Below are positions 12,720 through 24,173 of a stretch of 64,000 nt of DNA, one piece after another; the stretch's first letter is position 1; every line of letters starts with the position of its first letter. A program made the position numbers and the translations under genes. Source of the DNA: Myoxocephalus aenaeus (lineage: Eukaryota; Chordata; Actinopteri; Perciformes; Cottidae); the NCBI GenBank assembly GCA_038501785.1, contig JBAMJR010000161.1:2814501-2878500 (forward strand), in the 5' to 3' direction. Below the pieces are notes generated by a model that was not told the origin of the DNA, did not search any database, and saw nothing but the letters and a program-made list of their open reading frames with translations.

Positions 12720-15128
12720 CTGCAGAGTGGAAGCTGCTGACTCACTCGTGCCTGTCAGTCCTGTGCCTCTTGGTAAACTGGACACGATGTATCTGGAGCC
12801 CTTTGGCACAGGCTGTCTAGCCACCATCTTCCCTTTCCTGGTCTCCGCTAGAAACAGACTGTACCAGTAGGCATCGTTGGAGACCAGAGTGGAGTCTGCG
12901 ATGGTGGAGTTCCTCTCACTGATCACACTGTTCCTGCAGGGAGGAGCCGCTTTGATGGGCTTCGGTTTCTGACATTTGAGCACGATGGTGACCAAAATGG
13001 TGATCAGCAGGAGAAATGACACCGAGCCCAGACCGATGACCAAATACAGGTTTAGGTCTGAGAAGATGTCGTATTCTAGAGGCACCTCCGTCATGTCCGA
13101 GTAGGCCTTAACGGCAGTCTCCACTGTGGACAGCTTGATGGTGACTGTAGCGGAGAGAGCGGGCTCCCCGTTGTCCTTGGCAACAACAACCAGTCGCTGG
13201 TGACGCGGGTCTCTGTAACTGAACATCCTCATAGTCCGGATCTCTCCGTTGTATTGATCCAGACTGAACAAGGTGGCGTCAGTCACTTGTAGAAACTGGT
13301 ACGTAATCCGAGAGTTGTGCACCGAGTCGGTGTCCAAAGCGATTACTTTGGAAACCAAAGAGCCTTTATCGGTGGATCTGGGGATCTTCTCCTCCACCAC
13401 CGAGCCGTGCGCGCGCCACGGAGAGACAATAACCGGAGCGTTGTCGTTCTGGTCCACTATGATGATGTGGACCGTCACGTTACTGCTGAGTGGAGGAGAG
13501 CCAGAGTCTCTGGCCTCGATGTGGAAGAGAAACTCCTTCTCGATCTCATAGTCAAAGGTTTTTAGAGCGTAAAGATTACCGTTCTCTGGATTGATGGAGA
13601 ACAGCATGGACATGGAGGTGTTGGCTATCTCCTTCTCCAGGATGAAATACACTAGATACTGGTTTTCATGGAGGTCAGGGTCAAACGCAGTGAGGGAACT
13701 GAGCAAGGCTCCAGGTGCGTTATTCTCCATTACACGTATAGTATAAAATGACTGAGGGAACTGTGGAACATTGTCATTAACGTCCAGCAGTTCTAATGTC
13801 ATCGTTTCATTGTCAGATAAAGGAGGAGAACCTCTGTCTGTCACAGTGAAGGTGATGTCATATTCTGGAACCTTCTCACGGTCTAATGGCTGTGACACTA
13901 CTAATTCATAATAGTTATCAGAGGACTCCCTCAGTTTGAAAGGCATATTATCTGGAATATGAAGATCAACCACTCCATTGTCCCCAGAGTCTTTATCACT
14001 GACACTAACTACAGCGATCACTGTGTCTAATTCTATGTTTTCATTGACTGGACTCTGGAATGATTTAATAGATATTTCTGGATGGTTGTCGTTCATGTCT
14101 TCAACCATAATCTTAATAGTACATTGTCCTGATAATACACTTTCTCCTTTATCAGTTGCTATAACTTCCATGTCATAAATCCTGAAATCCTCATAATTCA
14201 ACATTCCTTTCACAGTAATTTCACCAGTGGAAGGATTCAGATTAAATGTTTCTTGTGTTTTCTCTGACGTATATAAACTATATAAATACGTTACATCAGA
14301 ATTTGAACCCTCGTCTAAATCTGTAGCATTCAGATGAATAACAAGGCTTCCAATTGGAACATTTTCCATTATTTTTAAAGTGTATTTTAACTTGTCAAAA
14401 GTAGGAGCGTTGTCATTTGTGTCTAAAACACGAACAATAACACTTGCAGTGCCAGAACGAGCAGGTGAGCCTCCATCTACAGCTGTGAGTATTACATTAT
14501 GGACAGCTTGCTGCTCTCGATCTAAAGACTTTATTAAGATTAATTCAGCAAATTTTGACCCATCTCTGCCAGTCTGAACTTCTATATTAAAATGTTCACT
14601 TTCACTCAGATGGTACGTTTTCACTGAGTTGGTTCCAACATCAGGATCAACTGCATTACTGAGAGAGAATCTCTCTCCTTTTGGCGTCGCTTCAGATAAA
14701 TCTAAATGAATGGCGTCTCTCCGAAACTGTGGGGCGTTGTCGTTCATGTCCTGTATTTCTACTTCTATGTTAAAGATTCGTACTGGGTTTTCTAGTATGA
14801 TCTCCAGTTTGAGATAACAAGACGCTGATGATTTGGTTGTGCAAATATTTTCCCGGTCAATCTTTTCAACAACATACAGTTCACCAGTCTCTTTGTTCAC
14901 ATCCAGATATTTCTTGTTTGCAATGATGTCCAGACGCATCTTCCTCTGGTTCAGTGTTTTAACATCCAGACTGAGATCAGTAGCGAGCTTTGCTACAACT
15001 GATCCTTCTTTCATCTCTTCAGGTATTGAATAGTGAGTCACTGAAGTCGTTATGTTCCGAACGAAAGAAAAAAGAATAACGAGCAGCACGTACCTTTTAC
15101 AATAATGCATTGTTACAACGGACTCCAT
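12720..15128 (-). CDS. gamma-type protocadherin variable exon 5
   Basis: An 803-codon array member with a GTGAGAGTCC donor. Start MESVVTMHYCKRY; CX7C loop in EC1. Compared with exon 3 it differs at only about a dozen ectodomain positions, for example lysine in VVAKLATDL, glutamine in EVEIQDMNDN, valine in VHNVILTAV, KLKYTLKIMEN in EC3, asparagine in HLNATD (a new N-glycosylation sequon) and methionine in TIKIMVEDM. The membrane-proximal tail has KPKPIKAAPPC where the others have KPKPSKA. EC5 shows IEKEFLF, shared with exons 6 and 7 but not 1-4, which marks a patch of shared conversion. Role as for the other gamma exons. Confidence 0.94.
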
Positions 15129-15256
15129 TGCTGTCTGCGGGTTTACTGCACTTCAAAGGAAATGACGTACGTTTCCAGTAATATTGAGTTTTGCTCTTAC
15201 ATCCTTTGTCTCGAACATGTTCTCACGATTTTTAGCCCGAGCATGTATCGGTCCTG

Positions 15257-15396
15257 AAAGCAGCGAGCGCCTATTTTGAGAGATTCAGCACCACGGAGCT
15301 TTCCGGCCGTTTCATGGTCTGACCTGACGACAACGATTCTCTGTCATGACGTTCATGAGCTGGCGTTTTACTCACAAAACAGCGCCACCCTTTAGG
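15257..15396 (-). promoter_or_regulatory. promoter core of exon 5 with two conserved blocks
   Basis: The AGCAGCGAGCGCC and AGCGCCACCCTTTAGG blocks are again 131 and 253 nt upstream of the ATG, with the CRE-like palindrome between. Confidence 0.55.
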
Positions 15397-15623
15397 CTTT
15401 CAAGACTTTTTAAATTATATTTAACAAGATGTACCTTAAAGACTGGTTTATTGGTATAAATGTGAGTTTAAAACGTGTATTGCTGACGATAATAAATTGA
15501 TTTATTGGGACTATTCAATATTTTACTTGATGAATATGTCTAAAATAACTACGGTGTAAAATGAAATATTGATAAATATTGATACATTATAAATATAAAA
15601 ACACGTGTACATTGGATTCTCAC

Positions 15624-18029
15624 CTGCAGAGTGGAAGCCGCTGACTCACTCGTGCCTGTCAGTCCTGTGCCTCTTGGTAAACTGGACACGATGTATCTGG
15701 AGCCCTTTGGCACAGGCTGTCTAGCCACCATCTTCCCTTTCCTGGTCTCCGCTAGAAACAGACTGTACCAGTAGGCATCGTTGGAGACCAGAGTGGAGTC
15801 TGCGATGGTGGAGTTCCTCTCACTGATCACACTGTTCCTGCAGGGAGGAGCCGCTTTGCTGGGCTTGGGTTTCTGACACTTGAGCACGATGGTGACCAAA
15901 ATGGTGATCAGCAGGAGAAATGACACCGAGCCCAGACCGATGACCAAATACAGGTTTAGGTCTGAGAAGATGTCGTATTCTAGAGGCACCTCCGTCATGT
16001 CCGAGTAGGCCTTAACGGCAGTCTCCACTGTGGACAGCTTGATGGTGACTGTAGCGGAGAGAGCGGGCTCCCCGTTGTCCTTGGCAACAACAACCAGTCG
16101 CTGGTGACGCGGGTCTCTGTAACTGAACATCCTCATAGTCCGGATCTCTCCGTTGTATTGATCCAGACTGAACAAGGTGGCGTCAGTCACTTGTAGAAAC
16201 TGGTACGTAATCCGAGAGTTGTGCACCGAGTCGGTGTCCAAGGCGATCACTTTGGAAACCAGAGAGCCTTTATCGGTGGATCTGGGGATCTTCTCCTCCA
16301 CCACCGAGCCGTGCGCGCGCCACGGAGAGACAATAACCGGAGCGTTGTCGTTCTGGTCCACTATGATGATGTGGACCGTCACGTTACTGCTGAGTGGAGG
16401 AGAGCCAGAGTCTCTGGCCTCGATGTGGAAGAGAAACTCCTTCTCGATCTCATAGTCAAAGGTTTTTAGTGCGTAAAGATTACCGTTCTCTGGATTGATG
16501 GAGAACAGCATGGACATGGAGGTGTTGGCTATATCCTTCTCCAGGATGAAATACACTAGATACTGGTTTTCATGGAGGTCAGGGTCAAACGCAGTCAGTG
16601 AACTGAGCAAGGCTCCAGGTGCGTTATTCTCCATTACACGTATAGTATAAAATGACTGAGGGAACTGTGGAACATTGTCATTAACATCCAGCAGTTCTAA
16701 CGTCATAGTTTCATTGTCAGATAAAGGAGGAGAACCTCTGTCTGTCACAGTGAAGGTGATGTCATATTCTGGAACCTTCTCACGGTCTAATGGCTGTGAC
16801 ACTACTAATTCATAATAGTTATCAGAGGACTCCCTCAGTTTGAAAGGCATATTATCTGGAATATGAAGATCAACCACTCCATTGTCCCCTGAGTCTTTAT
16901 CACTGACACTAACTACAGCGATCACTGTCTCTAATTCTATGTTTTCATTGACTGGGCTCTGGAATGATTTAATAGATATTTCTGGATGGTTGTCGTTCAT
17001 GTCTTCAACCAGAATCTTAATAGTACATTGTCCTGATAAGGCACTTTCTCCTTTATCAGTTGCTATAACCTCCATGTCATAAATCTTGAAATCCTCATAA
17101 TTCAGCATTCCTTTAACAGTAATTTCTCCAGTGGAAGGATTCAGATTAAATGTTTCCTGTGTTTTCTCTGACGTATATAAACTATATAAATACGTTACAT
17201 CAGAATTTGAACCCTCATCTAAATCTGTAGCATTGAGATTAATAACCAGGCTTCCAATTGGAACATTTTCCATTATTTTTAAAGTGTAGTTTAATTTGTC
17301 AAAAGTAGGAGCATTGTCATTTGTGTCTAAAACACGAACAATAACACTTGCAGTGCCAGAACGAGCAGGTGAGCCTCCATCTACAGCTGTGAGTATTAAA
17401 TTATGGACAGCCTGCTGCTCTCGATCTAAGGCAGTTTTCAATATTAATTCAGCAAATTTGGACCCTTCTCTGCCAGTCTGAACTTCAATCGTAAAATGCT
17501 CACTTTCACTCAGATGGTACGTTTTCACTGAGTTGGTCCCAACATCAGGATCAACTGCATTACTGAGAGAGAATCTCTCTCCTTTTGGCGTCGCTTCAGA
17601 TAAATCTAAATGAATGGCGTCTCTCCGAAACTGTGGGGCGTTGTCGTTCATATCCAATATTTCTACTTCTATATTAAAGATTCGTACTGGGTTTTCAAGT
17701 ATTATCTCCAGTCTGAGATAACAAGATGCTGATGATTTGAAATTGCAAATATTTTCCCGGTCAATCTTTTCAACAACATACAGTTCACCAGTCTCTTTGT
17801 TCACGTCCAGATATTTCTTGTTTGCAATGATGTCCAGACGCATCTTCCTCTGGTTCAGTGTTTTTAGATCCAGACTGAGATCAGTAGCGAGGTTTGCTAC
17901 AACTGATCCTTCTTTCATCTCTTCAGGTATTGAATAGTGAGTCACTGAAGTCGAAATGTTACGAACGAAAGAAAAAAGAATAACGAGCAGCACGTACCTT
18001 TTACAAGAATGCATTACAACGGACTCCAT
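15624..18029 (-). CDS. gamma-type protocadherin variable exon 6
   Basis: An 802-codon array member with a GTGAGAATCC donor. Signal peptide MESVVMHSCKRYVLLVILF; EC1 loop CX7C with its own residues (ICNFKSSASC). EC2 has a private block, HFTIEVQTGREGSKFAEL followed by LKTALDREQQAV, and EC3 has INLNATD. EC4 carries ELETVIAVVS where the rest have ELDTVIAVVS, and EC5 has LEKDIANTS. The membrane segment and tail match the shared sequence. Its post-donor intron sequence is nearly identical to that of exon 7, evidence that the duplicated unit extends past the exon. Confidence 0.94.
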
Positions 18030-18157
18030 TGTTGTCCGCGGGTTTACTGCACTTCAAAGGAAATGACGTACGTTTCCAGTAATATTGAGTTTTGCTCTTA
18101 CGTCCTTGGGCTCAAACATATTCTCACGATTTTGATCCCGAGCATTTATGGGTCCTG

Positions 18158-18297
18158 AAAGCAGCGAGCGCCTATTTTGAGAGATTCAGCACCACGGAGC
18201 TTTCCGGCCGTTTCACGGTCTGACCTGACGACAGAGATTCTCTGTCATGACGTTCATGAGCTGGCGTTTTACTCACAAAACAGCGCCACCCTTTAGG
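18158..18297 (-). promoter_or_regulatory. promoter core of exon 6 with two conserved blocks
   Basis: AGCAGCGAGCGCC is 131 nt and AGCGCCACCCTTTAGG is 253 nt upstream of the ATG. This is the last unit of the array to carry them; exon 7 upstream sequence does not. Confidence 0.55.
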
Positions 18298-18528
18298 CTT
18301 TCAAGACTTTTTAAATTATATTTAACAAGATGTACCTTAAAGACTGGTTTATTGGTATAAATGTGAGTTTAAAACGAGTATTGCTGACGATAATACATTG
18401 ATTTATTGACACAATTCAAGATTTTACTTGATACATATTATTGTCCTAAAATAATACGGTGTAAAATGAAATATTGATAAATATTGATACATTATAAATA
18501 TAAAAACACGTGTACATTGGATTCTCAC

Positions 18529-20910
18529 CTGCAGAGTGGAAGCCGCTGACTCACTCGTGCCTGTCAGTCCTGTGCCTCTTGGTAAACTGGACACGATGTA
18601 TCTGGAGCCCTTTGGCACAGGCTGTCTAGCCACCATCTTCCCTTTCCTGGTCTCCGCTAGAAACAGACTGTACCAGTAGGCATCGTTGGAGACCAGAGTG
18701 GAGTCTGCGATGGTGGAGTTCCTCTCACTGATCACACTGTTCCTGCAGGGAGGAGCCGCTTTGCTGGGCTTGGGTTTCTGACACTTGAGCACGATGGTGA
18801 CCAAAATGGTGATCAATAGGAGAAATGACACGGAGCCCAGACCGATGACCAAATACAGGTTTAGGTCTGAGAAGATGTCGTATTCTAGAGGCACCTCCGT
18901 CATGTCCGAGTAGGCCTTAACGGCAGTCTCCACTGTGGACAGCTTGATGGTGACTGTAGCGGAGAGAGCGGGCTCCCCGTTGTCCTTGGCAACAACAACC
19001 AGTCGCTGGTGACGCGGGTCTCTGTAACTGAACATCCTCATAGTCCGGATCTCTCCGTTGTATTGATCCAGACTGAACAAGGTGGCGTCAGTCACTTGTA
19101 GAAACTGGTACGTAATCCGAGAGTTGTGCACCGAGTCGGTGTCCAAGGCGATCACTTTGGAAACCAGAGAGCCTTTATCGGTGGATCTGGGGATCTTCTC
19201 CTCCACCACCGAGCCGTGCGCGCGCCACGGAGAGACAATAACCGGAGCGTTGTCGTTCTGGTCCACTATGATGATGTGGACCGTCACGTTACTGCTGAGT
19301 GGAGGAGAGCCAGAGTCTCTGGCCTCGATGTGGAAGAGAAACTCCTTCTCGATCTCATAGTCAAAGGTTTTTAGTGCGTAAAGATTACCGTTCTCTGGAT
19401 TGATGGAGAACAGCATGGACATGGAGGTGTTGGCTATCTCCTTCTCCAGGATGAAATACACTAGATACTGGTTTTCATGGAGGTCAGGGTCAAACGCAGT
19501 GAGGGAACTGAGCAAGGCTCCAGGTGCGTTATTCTCCATTACACGTATAGTATAAAATGACTGAGGGAACTGTGGAACATTGTCATTAACATCCAGCAGA
19601 TGCACAGTTATTGTTTCGTTGTCAGACAATGGCGGCGTTCCTGCATCCGTCACAATCAGTTTGATGTCATATTCAGGTACTGATTCACGATCTAAAGGTG
19701 CAGACACTATGAGCTTATAATGCATGGGTATATCTGATGACTTGTTCAGAATAAATGGCATGGGCTGATTTATGGACAAGCTTACGTTTCCATTATGGCC
19801 AGTGTCTCTGTCACTTATACCTACAAGAGCAATGACACTTCCTACTGCGATGTTTTCATCCACTGTGTTTTTTACAGACTGTATGGTAATTTCCGGATAA
19901 TTATCGTTCATATCCGTCACGTGTACGACTACTTTACACTGACCCAGCAAGGGATGCGTCCCCTTGTCTCTAGCTTCAATGTGCATCTCGTATAATTTCA
20001 TGTCTTCATAATCAATAGTACCCTTCACAGTTATCTCCCCAGTGTTGGGGTTCAATTCAAATACGTCTTGTGTTTTTTCTGACGTGTAAAGGGTGAATGA
20101 GTAGACTATCTCTGAATTAAGACCCTCGTCAAGATCTGTAGCGTTAAGCGTCATCACTAATGTTCCGATCGGGGAATTTTCAGTCATATTAATTGTGTAA
20201 ATCTGCTTGTCAAACCGCGGAGGATTATCGTTGGTATCCTGCACTCTCACAATAATATTGGCGGTGCCGGAGCGCACGGGGACCCCTCCGTCCACAGCAG
20301 TCAGTATTAACTTATGAACGGCATTCTCCTCTCTGTCTAAAGACTTAGTCAACACCAAATCGACATATTGCGTTCCATCACTGCCTGTCTGTATTTCGAT
20401 GGTGAAATGTTCGCTGTTACTGAGCTGGTATGTTTTAATTGTATTTATGCCGACATCTGGATCCACACCGTTAGGCAGCGAGAATCTCTCTCCTGGTCTG
20501 GCCGATTCTGAAACGTCGAGCTCAATTCTGTCTCGTCGGAAATGTGGAGCGTTGTCATTAATGTCTGTTATTCCAAGTTCAATGTTGAAGATCCGCAAGG
20601 GGCTTTCAATGATCACATCAAGCTTTAGAAAACAGGAGGTAGTTTTCGTCTGACAAAGATATTCCCTGTCCATCTTCTCCACTATGTACAACTCCCCTGT
20701 CTTTTTATTGACATCCAGATACTTTTTGTTATGGAAAATATCAAGTTTTACCTCTCGTTGTGCCAAACCTCCAAGCTCCAGTCCCAAATCAGCAGCGAGA
20801 TTGGCCACAACAGAGCCCCTCTCCATCTCCTCGGCTATGGAGTACCGTGTCACAGAAAAAGCGCTGCGCCATCCTGCAGACAGGACAAAGACGGTGGCCC
20901 AAAAAAACAT
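18529..20910 (-). CDS. gamma-type protocadherin variable exon 7 (first gamma exon in transcription order), mosaic
   Basis: A 794-codon variable exon with a GTGAGAATCC donor. The ATG at 20910 gives MFFWATVFVLSAGWRSAFS, a good signal peptide; the frame runs further upstream only from non-ATG codons. EC1 to EC4 form a distinct subfamily: EC1 loop CX6C (LCQTKTTSC), linkers DINDN, DTNDN, DMNDNYPEI, and EC4 with NQPMPFILNKSSD. From the DVNDNVPQF linker at the EC4/EC5 border (about 19599) to the donor and into the intron, the DNA becomes nearly identical to exon 6. The exon is therefore a mosaic of an old 5' half and a homogenised 3' half. It is the first gamma exon after the alpha/delta-type gene, and its promoter is of another type. 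Confidence 0.94.
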
Positions 20911-21064
20911 CCTTTCGTCTGCCAGAAAGAACTCCACTTTGTGAAAACGTGATGCTGGTTGATTTTTAAGATCTGACAATTATCTTAGGACATGTCTTTG
21001 GGTGGTGTTGTTAGACATAAAATACAAAGCCTATCTTCCAAAAAGCTGTGTCCTACAATACACC

Positions 21065-21076
21065 CTTTATAAATGG
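21065..21076 (-). promoter_or_regulatory. candidate TATA box of exon 7
   Basis: CTTTATAAATGG on the plus strand (sense CCATTTATAAAG) lies about 155 nt upstream of the exon 7 ATG. No AGCAGCG block was seen between the ATG and the SINE at 21.4 kb. Confidence 0.35.
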
Positions 21077-21372
21077 GTGTGTCATGACCAGAGAGAGATG
21101 CATTATGCGTTGGTGGTCAACAGTGACACCGTGTGACAGACACTGAACATAGTGCAGTAACTGTGCAGATAGAATCAGCTCTGTTGTCCAAGACCTGTCA
21201 AAAAAAAACTTCTCACATGACAAGCATCTGCACATGCACTACTGTGTTGATTTTGATATGTGTTTTTCATGCTCAATGAGGAAGTGGCTGAGTGGGTTTC
21301 CTCTGGGTGCTCAGTTTTCCACCCACTGTTCAAAGACATGCTGGTCAGGTGAATGAATGTGTCAGTGTGTGT

Positions 21373-21600
21373 GGACTCTGGCTCAGTGGTAGAGCAGGGT
21401 CATAAATCAGAGGATCGGCGGTTCGATCCCCGTCCATGTCGATGATTCCTCAAAAATTGCTCCCCAGTTGAATGGATATGAATGGTTAGTTAGAGTCCTG
21501 ATGGTAGCCCCTGGCGTGAATGGGTGAATGTTGACATTTAGTGTTAAAGCACTTTGAGTGGTTGGAAGATAAAGCCCTATACAAGTGCAGTCCATTTCAT
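21373..21600 (+). mobile_element. tRNA-derived SINE
   Basis: A pol III A box (TGGCTCAGTGGTAGAGCA) and B box (GGTTCGATCCC) are spaced as in a tRNA. They are followed by a body and a tail ending AAGCACTTTGAGTGG...CTATACAAGTGCAGTCCATTT. This head-body-tail order is typical of fish SINEs. The tail resembles LINE 3' ends, which would provide the reverse transcriptase. It lies between the first gamma exon and the upstream gene. Confidence 0.8.
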
Positions 21601-23138
21601 TCATTATTATTGTAAATGTAAGGGCAAAAACACAAACACAGCATACAAAAGGAGATTTGACATTAATCAAACAAAAGATGTATTTGCCAATTAAAAGGGT
21701 CAAACTATTATAATACAACTATGATAAAGTGTTGTGCAAGTCAAGGTTCAGTGCAAATTAAGTGTATTTATTGCAGTTGGAGCAAAGGAAAATGTAAACC
21801 TATTGTTTTTTACCTTGGGGGGCCGTATCTGGGCCCAGAAAGGAGAAGTGTGGGGTCAGAGATGGCTCAGATCAGCTGACCTTAAATGTGTCTGTCATAC
21901 TAAAGAAAGCAGAAGCAATTAATTATCTCTCTTCTTTAACAAAATGAAAGAGAACATTTTCCTTTTTCACTTTAAGGTTCCCGGACCAAGAAATCAACAG
22001 AAGGTTAAAATAGACTCAATAAATTGTTTATAAAATAAAGCCATCAGTGTCTTAAAGCACAGAGAGTAAAGTCCCTGCAGGCCCTTTCTGCAGCTTGCAG
22101 ATGTGTTGAGGTCATGGTTCAAGATATTGTCGACCACTGTTGCCCGATGCTTGTAGCACTCAACTGTAAGACGGGCAACGAGGTGAACCCTGCCTATTGA
22201 AAATGGACAATAAACTCAATTACATTATTTAACATCTCCCAGTCTATGTAAAACATTTTTTTTTAAATGTAAACAGCCAGGTACCCTTGTTTAGCCACTC
22301 AATATATTGTGGATTTGAATAATTCTAGGAAAACATCTCATTGAATAATGCTGCTTGTGGTGAATCGTTTTATTTTTTTAACATATTTTTGTATTTGTAT
22401 TTACCCGAACCCCTTGTTTGGTGTTGTTTTGTGAAAACAGGGAGAGAGATATGTTGCATTTTAAGTTACTATTTTATACTGTTTGATTGCTCTCCTCTGA
22501 CATCCTTGGGATGTTCTCTGCTGCCGAGTGTGCACATAAACAGAGCAGCCAAAAGAAGAAAGAAATTGGCCAATGGCCAAAATTCATCCAGCTTGAGACA
22601 ACACAGACTACCAAAACCCAAAAGAAAGAAACTTGTTACAAATAAAAATACATAATGGCAATGAAATAAAGTGCAAGGAGAAGAGTTCATCAGTCAAATC
22701 TCAGCCAGTTTGATCATTGCATGTTATTGAACCTCATATTGAATTAATCAAGAACAGATGAACAAATCATTCACATTTGAGAGACAACAAGAGATGACAT
22801 CGAGACGAGACTTGTACACAATGCAGAGCCGCAGCTGCGGGATCCATCGTCCCTGATATGACCTTATCTGCGATTGTGAGTATCTGCATGTGCGTATGCA
22901 CGTGCATCTGTTGGCTGAATCAAATATGACCTAAGAATGAGATGTGCGCCTGTTGTGCTGTTCTTGGCTCAAAGATGTAATTTCTGGGAAGAGGGGTTGT
23001 TGTCCTGCCCAGGAATGTTCTTGTGATGGTGCAGCCTTAAGATCCCAAGAGATGTGAGTTGTTTGGGTGTGTGGGTGTGATATGTGGCTATAACATATAA
23101 TATTAAATACATGACTGGGTTTTCATGTTTCATAGCCA

Positions 23139-23141
<3 letters not shown>
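21601..23141. other. intergenic sequence without recognised genes
   Basis: AT-rich DNA with short open frames that have no family resemblance. Nothing further is supported. Confidence 0.55.

Positions 23142-23203
<62 letters not shown>
23142..23203. repeat. (TA)n microsatellite
   Basis: About 31 uninterrupted TA units. Confidence 0.97.
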
Positions 23204-23204
<1 letters not shown>

Positions 23205-23710
23205 CAGTATATATATATAAAGACACAATTAGGAACATGTATTTCCCTAATTAACCATTTCAAGTCACTGACACATTTGTTAGGTTCCATTCATATACAT
23301 TTTTGTGTACAATTTTGCAATATACTGTAATTGATCATTTGCCATTTGTTAACATGTTCATTCAATGAGCATTTTATTATGTGTGCATCTATTTTTAGAG
23401 TTGAGAGCAGCCAATAAATTGACCCAATTTGAATGAAATTGCAATAAAACACACTCTTCAACTACAACCCAAGTTGTATCACCTTCCTTCCTATGTCACT
23501 TATGGCAACAAAGCTCCAGGTTTGGCTATAGTGGCTCGGCTTAAATAATTTAGGAAACTCCAAGCTAACAGCATCTGGGAAAATGGTTGTGATATTTGCA
23601 AATGAAACCAGAGCCTCTGCGTTGTTTTTGTAAGGTTATATGTATTCAACACAAACACACACCTGTAGCTTTCAAATAAACTGCATGTCAGACATAAATC
23701 TGACATAAAC

Positions 23711-23715
23711 ACACG

Positions 23716-23775
<60 letters not shown>
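23711..23775. repeat. (CA)n microsatellite
   Basis: A CA/GT tract with two CG interruptions near its left end. Confidence 0.97.
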
Positions 23776-23777
<2 letters not shown>

Positions 23778-24158
23778 GAAGGAAACCGCATGCATGCAAT
23801 CTGTATTTGCACAAAATATCTGAATATTCATATGTAAGATGTAAAGTAAATGTGTCAAAATACTTCTAAATGTATAGTCTCATGTATTCAAGTGAGATCA
23901 TGAACAGAGGTTCGAGTTGTTGCTTTATGTGTCTGTCTCAATAAAAAGAGGACTCTTCTTTCTGCTGCCCCTCCTTTTTCCACTCTGTCTGGGTTGTTTT
24001 CTTCCCCCAAATGAAATCAGCCAAATTCCCTTGACAGGGTTGCTGGATTACGTCATTGTAACTCCCCAGCACCACACACACTGAGTTCAAATGTAAACTT
24101 AATACACTCCTCTAACCTAAGACTGTTTGTTTGTTGTGCTTTGATTCTTACTCAATGG

Positions 24159-24173
24159 TGCCACCTGTTGGAG
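24159..24173 (-). promoter_or_regulatory. CTCF-like motif
   Basis: TGCCACCTGTTGGAG reads CTCCAACAGGTGGCA in the sense direction, close to the CCASYAGRKGGCR core with one mismatch. Confidence 0.35.

Noticed and set aside
20911..20979. An upstream start for gamma exon 7 at 20979
   Set aside because: The codon there is TTG, not ATG, and it would bury the signal peptide behind 23 polar residues. The ATG at 20910 is better.
21380..21440. A functional tRNA gene at the A/B-box match
   Set aside because: The acceptor ends do not pair, and the segment is followed by a SINE tail.
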